From contig NZ_CP017916.1 in assembly GCF_002119525.1 (NCBI RefSeq), positions 1,054,001 through 1,118,000 of the forward strand: DNA of 64,000 bases, read 5' to 3'. The notes under the pieces were generated by a model, which was not told the origin of the DNA, did not search any database, and was given only the letters and a program-made list of their open reading frames with translations. Positions 39,309 through 48,816 of this stretch are shown one piece after another. This DNA is from Vibrio syngnathi. GTDB taxonomy: Bacteria; Pseudomonadota; Gammaproteobacteria; Enterobacterales; Vibrionaceae. The stretch's first letter is position 1, and each line of letters opens with the position of its first letter. Position numbers and translations under genes: made by a program.

Positions 39309-39809
39309 TTAAGCACTAAAAATTTGAGATAGCTCTGTCGCACATAGGTGGTATTGACGAGGGCAGTTGCGCCATGTTGTTAGCATGCGACGGTATTTCT
39401 CTAGCATTGGCATTTGGCTATTGAAGTGGTGATCAGCTTTGTCAAATTGAGGATAAAGACCTTCAGAGTCAACAAGGAAACGTACGTAATGTACGATTTG
39501 CGCTTCAGATGCGATATCGAAACCTAAGAACTGTAGACGACGTTGATCAACTTCAGCACGCTCTTGATCTGCAAGCATTTTATTTGACTCTTGCATGGCA
39601 TGGTACATTTCCATGATGTCGATAACTTCGCGACATTCTGCTTCAGTCAAACAACCAAATTCTTTGTTAAGCTCACGCATTTGGAGTTCATAACCACGTT
39701 CTACAATCGTTTGTAGACGCTGGTATTTAGCTGAGTTCTCAGGATCCATTTGAGACATAAGGTAGTATTGATTTGATAGAATTAGACGCTGAGCATTGGT
39801 CATTTCCAT
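39309..39809 (-). CDS. yfbU: YfbU family protein (UPF0304)
   Basis: A 166-residue cytoplasmic protein with no known function. [15 protein letters not shown] at the start, [22 protein letters not shown] and FLGFD all match E. coli YfbU. The ATG at 39809 gives exactly that conserved start and has GGAGG 6 bases upstream. E. coli yfbU sits near ackA-pta; here its neighbour is pflA, also an acetyl-CoA/acetate gene, though this link may be chance. Confidence 0.92.
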   Translation of the reverse strand: MEMTNAQRLILSNQYYLMSQMDPENSAKYQRLQTIVERGYELQMRELNKEFGCLTEAECREVIDIMEMYHAMQESNKMLADQERAEVDQRRLQFLGFDIASEAQIVHYVRFLVDSEGLYPQFDKADHHFNSQMPMLEKYRRMLTTWRNCPRQYHLCATELSQIFSA

Positions 39810-39970
39810 GGGAGGAACCTCACTAAAAAACTAAATGTTATATTATTTGTTGCAGTAAGAGTAACAGCATTCCTAAGAGTGGAAACATGATCTCAACACG
39901 GATTTAATATGATTTTTTGAATTGATAAACAAAAGTTGTAAAGAAAAGTGAAAGGATTGTTTGGCTCATA

Positions 39971-39999
39971 AAAGAAAATGCCCCAATCGAAATTGAGGC
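39971..39999 (-). terminator. Terminator after pflA
   Basis: On the minus strand GCC-T-CAAT, loop TTCG, ATTG-G-GGC, then ATTTTCTTTT. One mismatch in the stem; a UUCG-type loop adds stability. Confidence 0.75.
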
Positions 40000-40029
40000 G
40001 TTTGAAATCACTATTAACGTAAGTCTAAA

Positions 40030-40770
40030 TTAGTATTTTACGTTTGAATGGTATTGACTGAGGATAGCTACAATCTCATCCATTTTCTCTTTGCTTGGCG
40101 GGTTTGTACCTTCAAGAGGGTAGTCGTGCCCCAATGCTTCCCACTTATGAGCACCTAGCTTGTGGTAAGGAAGCAGTTCTACTTTTTCGATGTTATCCAT
40201 GTCCTTGATGAATTCACCTAGAAGATGAGCATCTTCAGGACTATCCGTGTAGCCAGGAACAATCACATAACGAATCCACGTCTTCTTACCTATTTTGTGT
40301 AGGTAGCGTGCAAAATCCAGAGTACGTCTGTTTGATACACCAATGAAATCGTGGTGAATTTCATCTCGCATATGTTTAAGATCCAGCATGACCAGATCAG
40401 AGGCTTCTAGTACTTCATCGACCACTTCAGTGTGTTTACGAATATAGCCATTAGTATCAAGACAAGTGTGGATGCCTTCTGCTTGCGCCGCGCGGAAAAA
40501 ATCACGAACAAACTCAGGTTGTAGCATCGCTTCACCACCAGAACAGGTGATACCACCGCCTGATGCTTTCATGAAATGACGATAAGATTTTGCTTCGTTG
40601 ATGATTTCTTCGACCGTTACTTCCTTTCCGTCATGAAGATCCCATGTATCGCGATTATGGCAGTACATACAACGCATTAAGCAGCCTTGAAGAAACACAA
40701 TAAAGCGGATACCAGGGCCATCGACAGTACCACAAGATTCGAATGAGTGAATGCGACCAGTTGTAGACAT
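40030..40770 (-). CDS. pflA: Pyruvate formate-lyase activating enzyme
   Basis: Radical SAM enzyme that makes the glycyl radical of PflB under anaerobic conditions. It has 246 residues. The iron-sulphur motif CxxxCxxC is C30, C34, C37 in [27 protein letters not shown] is also typical. pflB lies 1.4 kb upstream on the same strand, but an LpxR-like gene with its own terminator stands between, so pflA has a separate promoter in the 40771-40860 region. Confidence 0.96.
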   Translation of the reverse strand: MSTTGRIHSFESCGTVDGPGIRFIVFLQGCLMRCMYCHNRDTWDLHDGKEVTVEEIINEAKSYRHFMKASGGGITCSGGEAMLQPEFVRDFFRAAQAEGIHTCLDTNGYIRKHTEVVDEVLEASDLVMLDLKHMRDEIHHDFIGVSNRRTLDFARYLHKIGKKTWIRYVIVPGYTDSPEDAHLLGEFIKDMDNIEKVELLPYHKLGAHKWEALGHDYPLEGTNPPSKEKMDEIVAILSQYHSNVKY

Positions 40771-40858
40771 GAGCTATTCTCGTAGAGGAATTTATACCGT
40801 TTATTTTATTACAAAAACGGCACATAAAATAGGGTCAAATGGTAACTAGGTCTTTAAA

Positions 40859-40898
40859 AATAAAGGCAATCACCAGTGAAGATGATTGCCTTTATTAA
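40859..40898 (-). terminator. Terminator after the lpxR-like gene
   Basis: AATAAAGGCAATCA and TGATTGCCTTTATT pair around a 10-base loop, with T-rich flank on the minus strand. Confidence 0.85.
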
Positions 40899-40933
40899 AC
40901 TTGAAAAGTAGGCGATGAAAGCCTTTTCTATGG

Positions 40934-41935
40934 CTAGAAGAAAGCAAACATAGTGATGCCACCAGTACCGTATATTGACTTTGTTGCTTCTTCGTAATCG
41001 GGTGTTTTTGCCGTGAGTGCGAAAGATGCACCAACGTATTGGTTATACCAAGCAATACCAAGTACAGCTGTTGCTTGAATGTTCTCTAAGGTTACATCGT
41101 AGATAGCGGGATCTTGGTCGTTTTTCTTTGCGTAATCATTAACACCGGAGCGATCCCCTTCGATAGTCAGGTCATTAAATCGGTAACGCCCTTCAAGGCC
41201 AGCGTAAGTAAACCAACCTGTATTTGATGCACCTATCATGCCTGCTTTGAATGGGTTTTCTGTGCTGATGTTAGCTGCGCCAAAGTTGCCGCCCAAGTCA
41301 GTACCCCAACGGAACATAAACCCAGTAGAAATGTCGCTTCTAAAATTACCAACGTTGATCTCTGATACGTTAGAGATTTCGAAGTCAGTATTCGCTAACG
41401 CTTGATTACGCATTAGGTTGAAATGACTTAAGTAACCAAGGCTACCTGCGTACTCATCATCAACTTGATACTTCCAACCCATAGGTTCGTCTGATTTAGT
41501 GATTGAGTGAACCAGTTTTTGAGCGTCTTCGGAAAGTGCTCGCTCGCCTGTAGTACCAAACGTGATGTTAAAACGCTGGGCTTGTTGTGGGTTCAAGCTG
41601 ATGTAGTTGAATTCTGTATGTAGGTAACCTGCGTATGGACGATCATTGGCTGATGGTTTTTCTAATTCAATGTCAGAAGGCGTGTACATCTTGTGACCAA
41701 TGGTGATTTCCCACTTATCTAAAGAGCTTGCGCCCCAATAGGAAAGGCTCAATGGTTTTACCCAAGCGTATGGCGTAATACTTGACGATGTGTAACCCAG
41801 AAATAAACCGTTGGTATAGTCTTGGTCGACACCAAAGATACCATCGTTGTCTAACGCAAAAGTTAGCGTAGAGCGTTCAGATGCCAGTGATGAACAAGAG
41901 AGGAGAATCAGTGGTAAATAACGAAGGTATTTCAT
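40934..41935 (-). CDS. LpxR-family lipid A deacylase (DUF2219)
   Basis: A 333-residue predicted outer-membrane barrel that removes the 3' acyloxyacyl chain from lipid A, a change that weakens TLR4 recognition in Salmonella. It has a signal peptide (cut after SLAS, about residue 18). The active-site motifs are present: LDNDGIFGVDQDYTNG with Asn/Asp near the mature start, and DRPYAGYLH. The C-terminus ends in Phe (MFAFF). No enzyme assay is implied; family assignment rests on these motifs. It sits alone between pflA and pflB. Confidence 0.88.
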   Translation of the reverse strand: MKYLRYLPLILLSCSSLASERSTLTFALDNDGIFGVDQDYTNGLFLGYTSSSITPYAWVKPLSLSYWGASSLDKWEITIGHKMYTPSDIELEKPSANDRPYAGYLHTEFNYISLNPQQAQRFNITFGTTGERALSEDAQKLVHSITKSDEPMGWKYQVDDEYAGSLGYLSHFNLMRNQALANTDFEISNVSEINVGNFRSDISTGFMFRWGTDLGGNFGAANISTENPFKAGMIGASNTGWFTYAGLEGRYRFNDLTIEGDRSGVNDYAKKNDQDPAIYDVTLENIQATAVLGIAWYNQYVGASFALTAKTPDYEEATKSIYGTGGITMFAFF

Positions 41936-42077
41936 GTAGCGGTTACTCTAAAATGATGAGCAGAAATAGTACCGTAGTTTGAGTGGTTTTGTAGAAAAAA
42001 AGTGAACGGAAGGGGGCTTTTCTGCTCAATCTAACACTTTGAGAGGCTGGTTAAATCAATACGATTTATGCCAGATA

Positions 42078-42105
42078 TAAAAAAGCCCCGCACATTGGCG
42101 AGGCT
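42078..42105 (-). terminator. Terminator after pflB
   Basis: On the minus strand AGCCTCGC pairs with GCGGGGCT (one mismatch) around CAATGT, followed by six Ts. Confidence 0.82.
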
Positions 42106-42143
42106 AATTAATATTACTGAGTAATCAGTTTAAGCGTTTAAGC

Positions 42144-44420
42144 TTATAGAGACTCAGTAAATGTACGTGCGATTACGTCAGCTTGCTGCTCTGTAGTCAG
42201 AGAGTTAAAGCGTACAGCGTAACCAGAAACACGAATCGTTAGCTGAGGGTATTTCTCAGGGTGCTTAACTGCGTCTTCAAGAGTTTCGCGGTTAAGAACG
42301 TTTACGTTCAGGTGTTGACCACCTTCAATGCCAGCTTCGTGGTGGAAGTAACCATCCATTAGGCCTGCAAGGTTAGCACGTTGGCTATCTTCTTCTTTAC
42401 CTAGCGCGTTTGGCACGATAGAGAAAGTGTAAGAGATACCATCTTGAGCATCAGCAAACGGTAGTTTACCTACAGACGTTAGTGAAGCTACAGCGCCTTT
42501 CTCATCACGACCGTGCATTGGGTTAGCACCAGGAGCGAAAGGAGCGCCAGCACGACGACCGTCTGGAGTGTTACCAGTTTTCTTACCGTAAACCACGTTA
42601 GACGTGATAGTAAGAACTGACTGTGTAGGGATTGAATCACGGTAAGTCTTAAGCTTACGGATCTTGTTCATGAACGTAGAAACTAGTTCACAAGCAATGT
42701 CATCTACACGAGAGTCGTTGTTACCGTATTTAGGGTAATCGCCTTCGATTTCGAAGTCAGTTGCGATGCCATCTTCGTCGCGGATTGGTTTAACAGTCGC
42801 GAATTTGATTGCAGACAGTGAGTCAGCTGCAACAGATAGACCAGCAATACCACAAGCCATGGTACGACGAACGTCACGGTCATGAAGAGCCATTAGAGAA
42901 GCTTCGTAGCTGTACTTGTCGTGCATGTAGTGAATGCTGTTTAGTGCAGTCACGTATTGCTTAGCTAACCAATCCATGAATGTGTCTAGGCGACCCATTA
43001 CGTCATCGTAGTTAAGTACTTCGTCAGTGATCTTGTCGCCAACTGGGCCAACTTGCATTTTAAGCTTCTCATCAACGCCGCCGTTGATTGCGTAAAGCAT
43101 AGTTTTTGCAAGGTTAGCACGAGCGCCGAAGAACTGCATTTGCTTACCAACGATCATTGGCGATACACAACAAGCGATTGCGTAATCATCAGAACCAAGG
43201 TCAGGACGCATTAGGTCATCATTTTCGTACTGGATAGAAGAAGTATCGATAGATACCTTCGCACAGAAACGTTTGAAGCCGTCAGGTAGTTGCTCAGACC
43301 AAAGAACAGTGATGTTTGGCTCTGGAGAAGGACCCATAGTGTATAGCGAGTTTAGGAAACGGAAGTTCGAACGCGTTACTAGCGTACGACCGTCGATACC
43401 CATACCACCCATAGATTCTGTTGCCCAGATTGGGTCGCCAGAGAATAGCTCATCGTACTCAGGAGTACGTAGGAAACGAACCATACGCAGCTTCATTACG
43501 AAGTGGTCGATCATTTCTTGTGCTTGGTCTTCTGTGATTTTGCCAGCAGCGATATCACGCTCGATGTAGATGTCTAGGAAAGTCGAAGTACGACCTAGAG
43601 ACATTGCAGCACCGTTTTGAGATTTAACAGCAGCTAGGTAGCCGAAGTAAGTCCACTGGATAGCTTCTTGAGCAGTTTGAGCTGGCTCAGAGATATCGAA
43701 ACCGTATTTCTCAGCCATTTGCTTGATTTGACCTAGAGCACGATGTTGCTCAGAGATCTCTTCACGCAATTGCATTGTTGCAGAAAGATCTTCGCCGTTC
43801 TCGAAACGCTCTTGTAGAGAAGCGAATTGAGCCGCTTTGTCTTTCATTAGGAAATCAATACCGTAAAGTGCAACACGACGGTAGTCACCAATGATACGAC
43901 CACGGCCGTAAGCATCAGGAAGACCAGTCAGAACACCAGACTTACGACATTTTAGGATATCAGGAGTGTAGATATCGAAAACGCCAGCATTGTGTGTTTT
44001 GCGGTATTCTGAGTAGATTTTTGAAACCATTGGGTCAAGAGTTTCACCGTATGCTTTACAAGAACCTTCAACCATACGTACACCACCGTTAGGGATGATT
44101 GCACGTTTTAGTGGCTTCTCAGTTTGTAGACCAACGATAGTCTCAAGATCTTTCTCAATGTAACCTGCATCGTGAGCAGTAATGGTAGAGATAACAGAAG
44201 TATCGAAATCTACAGGTGCTTTAGTTGCGTTTTCCTGTTTGATACCTTCCATTACCGAAGACCAAAGCTTGTTAGTTGCTTCAGTACCCTCAGAAACTAG
44301 GAAAGACTCGTCGCCTTCATATGGCGTGTAGTTCTTTTGAATGAAATCACGAACGTTTACTTCGCTTTGCCACTCACCTGCAGCAAAATCTTCCCAAGCT
44401 TTAGCAAATTGCTCTGCCAT
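42144..44420 (-). CDS. pflB: Formate C-acetyltransferase (pyruvate formate-lyase)
   Basis: Converts pyruvate and CoA to formate and acetyl-CoA in anaerobic growth, using a glycyl radical. It has 758 residues, close to E. coli's 760. Active-site cysteines C417 and C418 are in AIACCVSP, and the radical Gly733 is in [18 protein letters not shown] precedes the ATG. There is no focA next to it; in its place upstream is the DUF3360 membrane protein. The upstream region holds a large palindrome (44509-44553). Confidence 0.97.
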   Translation of the reverse strand: MAEQFAKAWEDFAAGEWQSEVNVRDFIQKNYTPYEGDESFLVSEGTEATNKLWSSVMEGIKQENATKAPVDFDTSVISTITAHDAGYIEKDLETIVGLQTEKPLKRAIIPNGGVRMVEGSCKAYGETLDPMVSKIYSEYRKTHNAGVFDIYTPDILKCRKSGVLTGLPDAYGRGRIIGDYRRVALYGIDFLMKDKAAQFASLQERFENGEDLSATMQLREEISEQHRALGQIKQMAEKYGFDISEPAQTAQEAIQWTYFGYLAAVKSQNGAAMSLGRTSTFLDIYIERDIAAGKITEDQAQEMIDHFVMKLRMVRFLRTPEYDELFSGDPIWATESMGGMGIDGRTLVTRSNFRFLNSLYTMGPSPEPNITVLWSEQLPDGFKRFCAKVSIDTSSIQYENDDLMRPDLGSDDYAIACCVSPMIVGKQMQFFGARANLAKTMLYAINGGVDEKLKMQVGPVGDKITDEVLNYDDVMGRLDTFMDWLAKQYVTALNSIHYMHDKYSYEASLMALHDRDVRRTMACGIAGLSVAADSLSAIKFATVKPIRDEDGIATDFEIEGDYPKYGNNDSRVDDIACELVSTFMNKIRKLKTYRDSIPTQSVLTITSNVVYGKKTGNTPDGRRAGAPFAPGANPMHGRDEKGAVASLTSVGKLPFADAQDGISYTFSIVPNALGKEEDSQRANLAGLMDGYFHHEAGIEGGQHLNVNVLNRETLEDAVKHPEKYPQLTIRVSGYAVRFNSLTTEQQADVIARTFTESL

Positions 44421-44508
44421 GACATACCTACCTTTTTAGTAGAAAAAATACGTACATTAACACTGTTGAGCCAGTGCCCCTCGTAAGGGTAGTACACTCT
44501 TATTAATA

Positions 44509-44553
44509 ACAATATATATGAGCATATGAGCGTCATATGGTTATATATATTGT
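44509..44553. repeat. 45-bp near-perfect AT-rich palindrome upstream of pflB
   Basis: Arms ACAATATATAT (44509-44519) and ATATATATTGT (44543-44553) pair perfectly. After a short imperfect step, CATATGA and TCATATG pair around loop GCG. Only one or two of 21 arm positions fail to pair. It lies 89-133 bases before the pflB start. It could be an operator, a cruciform or an mRNA leader hairpin. The surrounding gap 44421-44727 has no gene. Confidence 0.8.
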
Positions 44554-44658
44554 CACTACCTTTTATATGTTGTCTTTACTCTATGTATTCAAGACTACGC
44601 TAAAAAATTTCTGTAAACCTTAAACTAAATCAATAAATGCCAAAAAAAGTTGAAAAAA

Positions 44659-44685
44659 TTTGAGTGGCAGGGGTTGCCACCCAAA
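44659..44685 (-). terminator. Terminator between the DUF3360 gene and pflB
   Basis: GTGGCA and TGCCAC pair around GGGGT, extended by TTTG/CAAA after a mismatch. T-runs lie on both sides; on the minus strand AAATTTTTTC follows. It lies about 45 bases past the DUF3360 stop. Confidence 0.75.
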
Positions 44686-44727
44686 CTTTTTTTTAGTCCC
44701 AATGCTACTTTTGTGTAGTAATGAGCA

Positions 44728-46269
44728 TTATAGCCAAGCTTTTAGGCCATATTGACTTTCTAGCATACCAACGGCAAGCATTGCTACTAAACAGATAACT
44801 AAAACGCCAACTGGGATTACAATCTTATCTACAAATGATAGACGCTTCGCACGCTCTTTATCACCAATTAGACCGTTGTTATCAAGAAGCATAGTCAGAG
44901 CCCATGCTAATACAGGGTTAACAACCGCTGAACCGAAGATACAGATACCCGCTGCTTGAGAATCCTTTGAATCCTTAACCATTTGCATACCCGCTTCAAG
45001 TAGAGGTAGAGATACACCTACAAGTAGCGCAACACGCATCACTGGTGGCCATACTGCAACGTCCATTGGGAAACCAAGAATCGCAACAATAATACATAGA
45101 GAACCAAGCAAGATTGCGCCGCCAGGAATTGGACGTTTCGCGATTGCTGCTGGGATCATGTAAGTACCCCAAGAAGAAGTGATGTTACCACCACCAACCG
45201 CTGTACCCACCATTTGACGAACTGAACACATAGTCATAGTGTCATCAACGTCCATCAGAACTTTTTCAGACTTTTTAGGGTAGTTTAGTTCTTGGAAGAT
45301 ACGGTGACCTAGGAAGTCAGGTGACCACATCGCTACCGCTAGGATTGCAAATGGTAGAGAAGCGATGAAGTGTTCAACGTTTGGCAAGCCAAGCATCCAA
45401 CCTTCAGAAGTCGAACCCCACCAGTAAACTGGGTTTAGGTTTGGGATACCCATTTCAGTTTCGAATACGATATCGAAACCAGCGCCCAATGCTAATGCAA
45501 TAGCAAGGCCTGTGAATGCACAAACTGGGATAGCTAACCAACGCTTGTTCACTTTTGCTAAGAAAGCATAGATAGCAATAGTAATAGCAAGAACGATTAA
45601 ACCAACGTAACCCATGCTGCCCGCTTCAACCGTAGAAGATTGAAGACCAACCGCCCATGCTTGAATCGAGTTAATTTGGCTCATGGTACCTGTTAGGCCT
45701 AAGAAAATGAGCAAGCCACCAGCGGTACCTTCCGAAGTCAGGTTAACCAGCTTGGAGCCGCCTTTTAGGAAACTTAGGATTAGACCGAAGACACCGATAA
45801 GGATTGCCAATGCAAGAGGGTGAGCACCAGCGAGAGCGATGGTACCAATAAGAGGGATCATTGGGCCGTGGTTACCGGCAAGGTTTGCTTTAGGGTTGAA
45901 GAAACCAGAAGCAAGGATACAGAACAGCAGTGCAGGAATCAGCATTTCTACACGAGCAACTTCAATCGCGAAGTCTTTACCTAGGTTTACGTGATCCCAA
46001 GCTTGAGTTAGGCCATCAGCCCAAGACATCATTACTGCTGAGTACATCGCGATGATACCGATGGTACCAGCAAGTGCAGGAACAAGATCTTCAAGTTCAA
46101 AACGGAAATCACGGCCTGGAAGGTTTAGGCCAAAACGACGAGGCTTCATGATTTGAAGTTCGTGATCTAAGTAATCTGAGCGGCTCTCAAATTCAGAAGC
46201 AGGGCGGTGTAGCTCTTTATAGCTTTTCTCTTCTACTTCAGAGTTCGCATTATTCACAACGTCTGACAT
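44728..46269 (-). CDS. DUF3360-type multi-pass membrane protein, probable transporter
   Basis: A 513-residue membrane protein I recognise only as the DUF3360 group, largely found in Vibrionaceae. The first 70 residues are hydrophilic and presumably cytoplasmic. After that come about 12-14 hydrophobic segments. NLAGNHGPMIPLIG, LTSEGTAGGLLIFLGLTG and QMVGTAVGGGNITSSWGTYM recall the half-helix substrate sites of NCS2/SulP-type transporters, so an anion or nucleobase-like substrate is possible. That is inference. It is upstream of pflB, separated by a terminator; formate or another acid is worth testing. Confidence 0.75.
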   Translation of the reverse strand: MSDVVNNANSEVEEKSYKELHRPASEFESRSDYLDHELQIMKPRRFGLNLPGRDFRFELEDLVPALAGTIGIIAMYSAVMMSWADGLTQAWDHVNLGKDFAIEVARVEMLIPALLFCILASGFFNPKANLAGNHGPMIPLIGTIALAGAHPLALAILIGVFGLILSFLKGGSKLVNLTSEGTAGGLLIFLGLTGTMSQINSIQAWAVGLQSSTVEAGSMGYVGLIVLAITIAIYAFLAKVNKRWLAIPVCAFTGLAIALALGAGFDIVFETEMGIPNLNPVYWWGSTSEGWMLGLPNVEHFIASLPFAILAVAMWSPDFLGHRIFQELNYPKKSEKVLMDVDDTMTMCSVRQMVGTAVGGGNITSSWGTYMIPAAIAKRPIPGGAILLGSLCIIVAILGFPMDVAVWPPVMRVALLVGVSLPLLEAGMQMVKDSKDSQAAGICIFGSAVVNPVLAWALTMLLDNNGLIGDKERAKRLSFVDKIVIPVGVLVICLVAMLAVGMLESQYGLKAWL

Positions 46270-47059
46270 AGATTCCTCATATTTTTATGTTAGTAATTCA
46301 AAAATTGAATTATAAAGTTTCGCGTAATTGCGTTATTTATTAGTTATAACTTATTAATATTATGTTGCACGGTTTTGGTGTGCTTTATGCAGCTAAGTTA
46401 AAAGAAATGTTCGGCATTTTTAATGCCTTATTCTTTGCTGCTGAGTCTAACAAGCTTACCCTTTAGGGTGATTGATCTTGATCACTTTATGAGTTTATGT
46501 GAAAGAAAGCTACAAAACGAAGCGATTCATTAACGTACCGTTGATGAATTGTGTAATTAGTTTTCACAAATTGACGTTACCTATCTTCTTCATGTCTTGC
46601 CCTATATAGCATGAGCTGAATAGCTCTTACTTACTGAGTTATTTCACTATTAGCCACTTATCTCTTAGTTGCCTATGAAGTTTTAATCACTCAATCGCTT
46701 TCAAATAACGTTCTCATCGAGTGAGTTTGGTGTACTAATGCGCGTGTTAGATTTCGTCGGCAGCGCAGTTTTTAAGTTCACAAAACGTGTTTTTCTTGTG
46801 AGGCATCAAGCTACGAGAATCTCATTTGATTAACTTTATTTAAACAATGTCAGAGTTGTAATTACAGCTTGTTGATACATTTCATTCAGTAAATTGAGAC
46901 TAAAACGCTATTCATTGCATAATAAGTCAGAGTTAATCGCTATTTATTCCTAATTATTAGGTTAATAATTTGTTGCATGTTGTTCCGTGTGGTGCTAGTT
47001 TGTATCGCATGAAAAGGTCGGAGTACCTTGCATTTTCACAAACTTGGGAGAGAAAGCGC
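46270..47059. other. 790-base divergent gap between the DUF3360 gene and the ABC transporter
   Basis: No supported gene. It contains the FNR-like site at 46472-46485 and an ACCCTTTAGGGT palindrome beside it (46458-46469). The last 200 bases before the ABC gene are AT-rich and should hold its promoter. A TTG-started extension of the ABC ORF from 46970 is not credible. Confidence 0.5.
46472..46485. promoter_or_regulatory. FNR/CRP-like site upstream of the DUF3360 gene
   Basis: TTGAT-CTTG-ATCAC matches 9 of 10 fixed bases of the FNR consensus TTGAT-N4-ATCAA. It is about 200 bases from the DUF3360 start and 575 from the ABC start. CRP could also bind the TGAT-N4-ATCA core. Confidence 0.5.
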
Positions 47060-47830
47060 ATGAAAGATGTACCAGCGCTGGACATAAAGGATTTACACAA
47101 AACGTTTGGTCAAAATGAAGTTTTAAAGGGAATTTCACTTTCTGCGCATAAAGGCGATGTAGTATCGATTATCGGATCTTCAGGGTCGGGTAAAAGTACT
47201 TTCCTTAGATGTATCAACCTTTTAGAGACACCTACCGCTGGCGAGATTTGGGTTAATGGTGAATTAATTCAAATGAAAAACAACCGCCAAGGTGTTTCTG
47301 TTCCTGCCAATGAAAAACAAGTACAGCGAATCCGTTCTCGCTTGGCGATGGTTTTTCAGGGTTTCAACCTGTGGTCTCACCTGACCGTTCTCGAAAATGT
47401 TATCGAAGCGCCTGTTCACGTCTTAGGTGTACCTAAAGCACAAGCGATTGAAAATGCAGAGTTACTACTGAAGAAAGTAGGCCTGTATGAGCGTAAAGAT
47501 TACTACCCAGGTCATTTGTCTGGCGGGCAACAACAACGTGCTGCTATTGCGCGAGCACTAGCGGTAGATCCTGAAGTGATGCTTTTTGATGAACCAACAT
47601 CGGCACTTGATCCTGAGTTAGTAGGGGAAGTACTTGGTGTAATGCGCGATCTAGCAGAAGAAGGAAGAACCATGCTTGTGGTAACACATGAAATGGCTTT
47701 TGCTCGTGACGTATCAAATCATGTGATGTTCTTACATCAAGGCTTGGTGGAAGAACAGGGCGATCCAGCTAAACTGTTTACTGAGCCTGAATCTGAGCGA
47801 TTACAACAATTTATATCATCGATTTACTAA
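47060..47830 (+). CDS. Basic amino acid ABC transporter, ATP-binding subunit
   Basis: A 256-residue ATPase of the polar amino acid uptake family (HisP/AotP/ArgT type). Walker A is GSSGSGKST, the signature is LSGGQQQR, Walker B is VMLFDEPTSALD and the H-loop is VTHEM. I chose the ATG at 47060, which follows GGGAG and starts MKDVPALDIKDLHK; the longer TTG start would add 30 unlikely residues. It leads a four-gene operon with the binding protein and two permeases. Confidence 0.93.
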   Translation: MKDVPALDIKDLHKTFGQNEVLKGISLSAHKGDVVSIIGSSGSGKSTFLRCINLLETPTAGEIWVNGELIQMKNNRQGVSVPANEKQVQRIRSRLAMVFQGFNLWSHLTVLENVIEAPVHVLGVPKAQAIENAELLLKKVGLYERKDYYPGHLSGGQQQRAAIARALAVDPEVMLFDEPTSALDPELVGEVLGVMRDLAEEGRTMLVVTHEMAFARDVSNHVMFLHQGLVEEQGDPAKLFTEPESERLQQFISSIY

Positions 47831-47966
47831 TCAGAATTGAAATGCTGTTGCTAAGGTAAATGGCGACAGTGTTAACAATGAAACACAACAAGTAAGTTAA
47901 TAAGTAACAACAAACACAATATTAAAATTAGCAAAACATAAAAACCTAAATCACAGGAGTAGGGAT

Positions 47967-48737
47967 ATGAAAAAGTGGTTATTAGTCGCGGCACTTGCTG
48001 CAACTGCTGCAACGGGCGTAGCTCAAGCAAAAGAATGGAAAACAGTACGTTTCGGTATTGAAGGTGCTTACCCTCCATTTAGCTGGACAGAAGCTGACGG
48101 TTCACTGAAAGGTTTCGATGTCGATATGGCTAACGCGCTTTGTACTGAAATGCAGGTGAAGTGTAAGATCGTTGCACAAGACTGGGATGGCATTATCCCT
48201 TCTCTACTTGCTCGTAAATATGATGCGATCATTGCGGCAATGTCTATCACGGAAGAGCGTAAGAAAAAGATCGATTTCACAGGTAAATACGCACTTATCC
48301 CAAACAAGTTCATCGCTAAAAAAGGTGCAGGCCTTAACTTTGATGATCTAAGTGGTCAAAAAATTGCCGTTCAACGTGCAACAACTCACGACAAGTACCT
48401 AACAGATAACTACGGCGACACAGTAGAAATCGTTCGTTACGGTTCATTCGATGAAGCTTACCTTGATCTAGCTAACGGCCGTGTTGCTGCTGTACTGGGT
48501 GATGCATCTGCTCTAGAAGAAGGCGTACTAAACAAAGCGGGTGGTGAAGCCTACGAGTTTGTTGGTCCATCACTAACTGATCCTAAGTGGTTCGGTGAAG
48601 GTTTTGGTATTGCTCTACGTAAGCAAGACAAAGATCTGACTAAGCAATTAGATGCTGCAATCCTTTCACTACGTGAAAAAGGCATCTACCAAGATATCGC
48701 TGCTAAATACTTCAACTACGACGTATACGGTAAGTAA
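47967..48737 (+). CDS. Periplasmic basic amino acid-binding protein
   Basis: A 256-residue solute-binding protein. Signal peptide MKKWLLVAALAATAATGVAQA is cut after residue 21. The body follows LAO/HisJ/AotJ: GAYPPFSW, DWDGIIPSLLARKYDAIIA, MSITEERKKKIDFT, and the C-terminal KYFNYDVYGK close to that of HisJ/LAO. It most likely binds arginine, ornithine, lysine or histidine; which one cannot be told. AGGAGTAGGG precedes the ATG. A strong hairpin lies right after the stop and probably stabilises this message relative to the permeases. Confidence 0.92.
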   Translation: MKKWLLVAALAATAATGVAQAKEWKTVRFGIEGAYPPFSWTEADGSLKGFDVDMANALCTEMQVKCKIVAQDWDGIIPSLLARKYDAIIAAMSITEERKKKIDFTGKYALIPNKFIAKKGAGLNFDDLSGQKIAVQRATTHDKYLTDNYGDTVEIVRYGSFDEAYLDLANGRVAAVLGDASALEEGVLNKAGGEAYEFVGPSLTDPKWFGEGFGIALRKQDKDLTKQLDAAILSLREKGIYQDIAAKYFNYDVYGK

Positions 48738-48756
48738 TCTCTAGCGTCACTTCTTA

Positions 48757-48778
48757 AGGGAGAGGTTCTCCTCTCCCT
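48757..48778 (+). promoter_or_regulatory. Intercistronic hairpin after the binding-protein gene
   Basis: AGGGAGAGG and CCTCTCCCT pair perfectly around TTCT with no T-run. Such hairpins commonly protect the message of an abundant binding protein from 3' decay, so it is made in excess of its membrane partners. Confidence 0.65.
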
Positions 48779-48816
48779 GTCTTACCAACTTTTTCGCAGT
48801 TCTGTTGGAATTCATT

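Noticed and set aside
46456..46470. NarP-like heptamer pair beside the FNR-like site
   Set aside because: The ACCCTTTAGGGT palindrome does not fit the 7-2-7 NarP/NarL pattern in register.
46905..46960. Possible ArgR boxes before the basic amino acid transporter
   Set aside because: Sequences such as TATTCATTGCATAATAA only weakly match the ARG box and the paired spacing is not clear.
46970..47059. TTG-started N-terminal extension of the ABC ATPase
   Set aside because: No ribosome site; the ATG at 47060 has GGGAG and the family's normal start.
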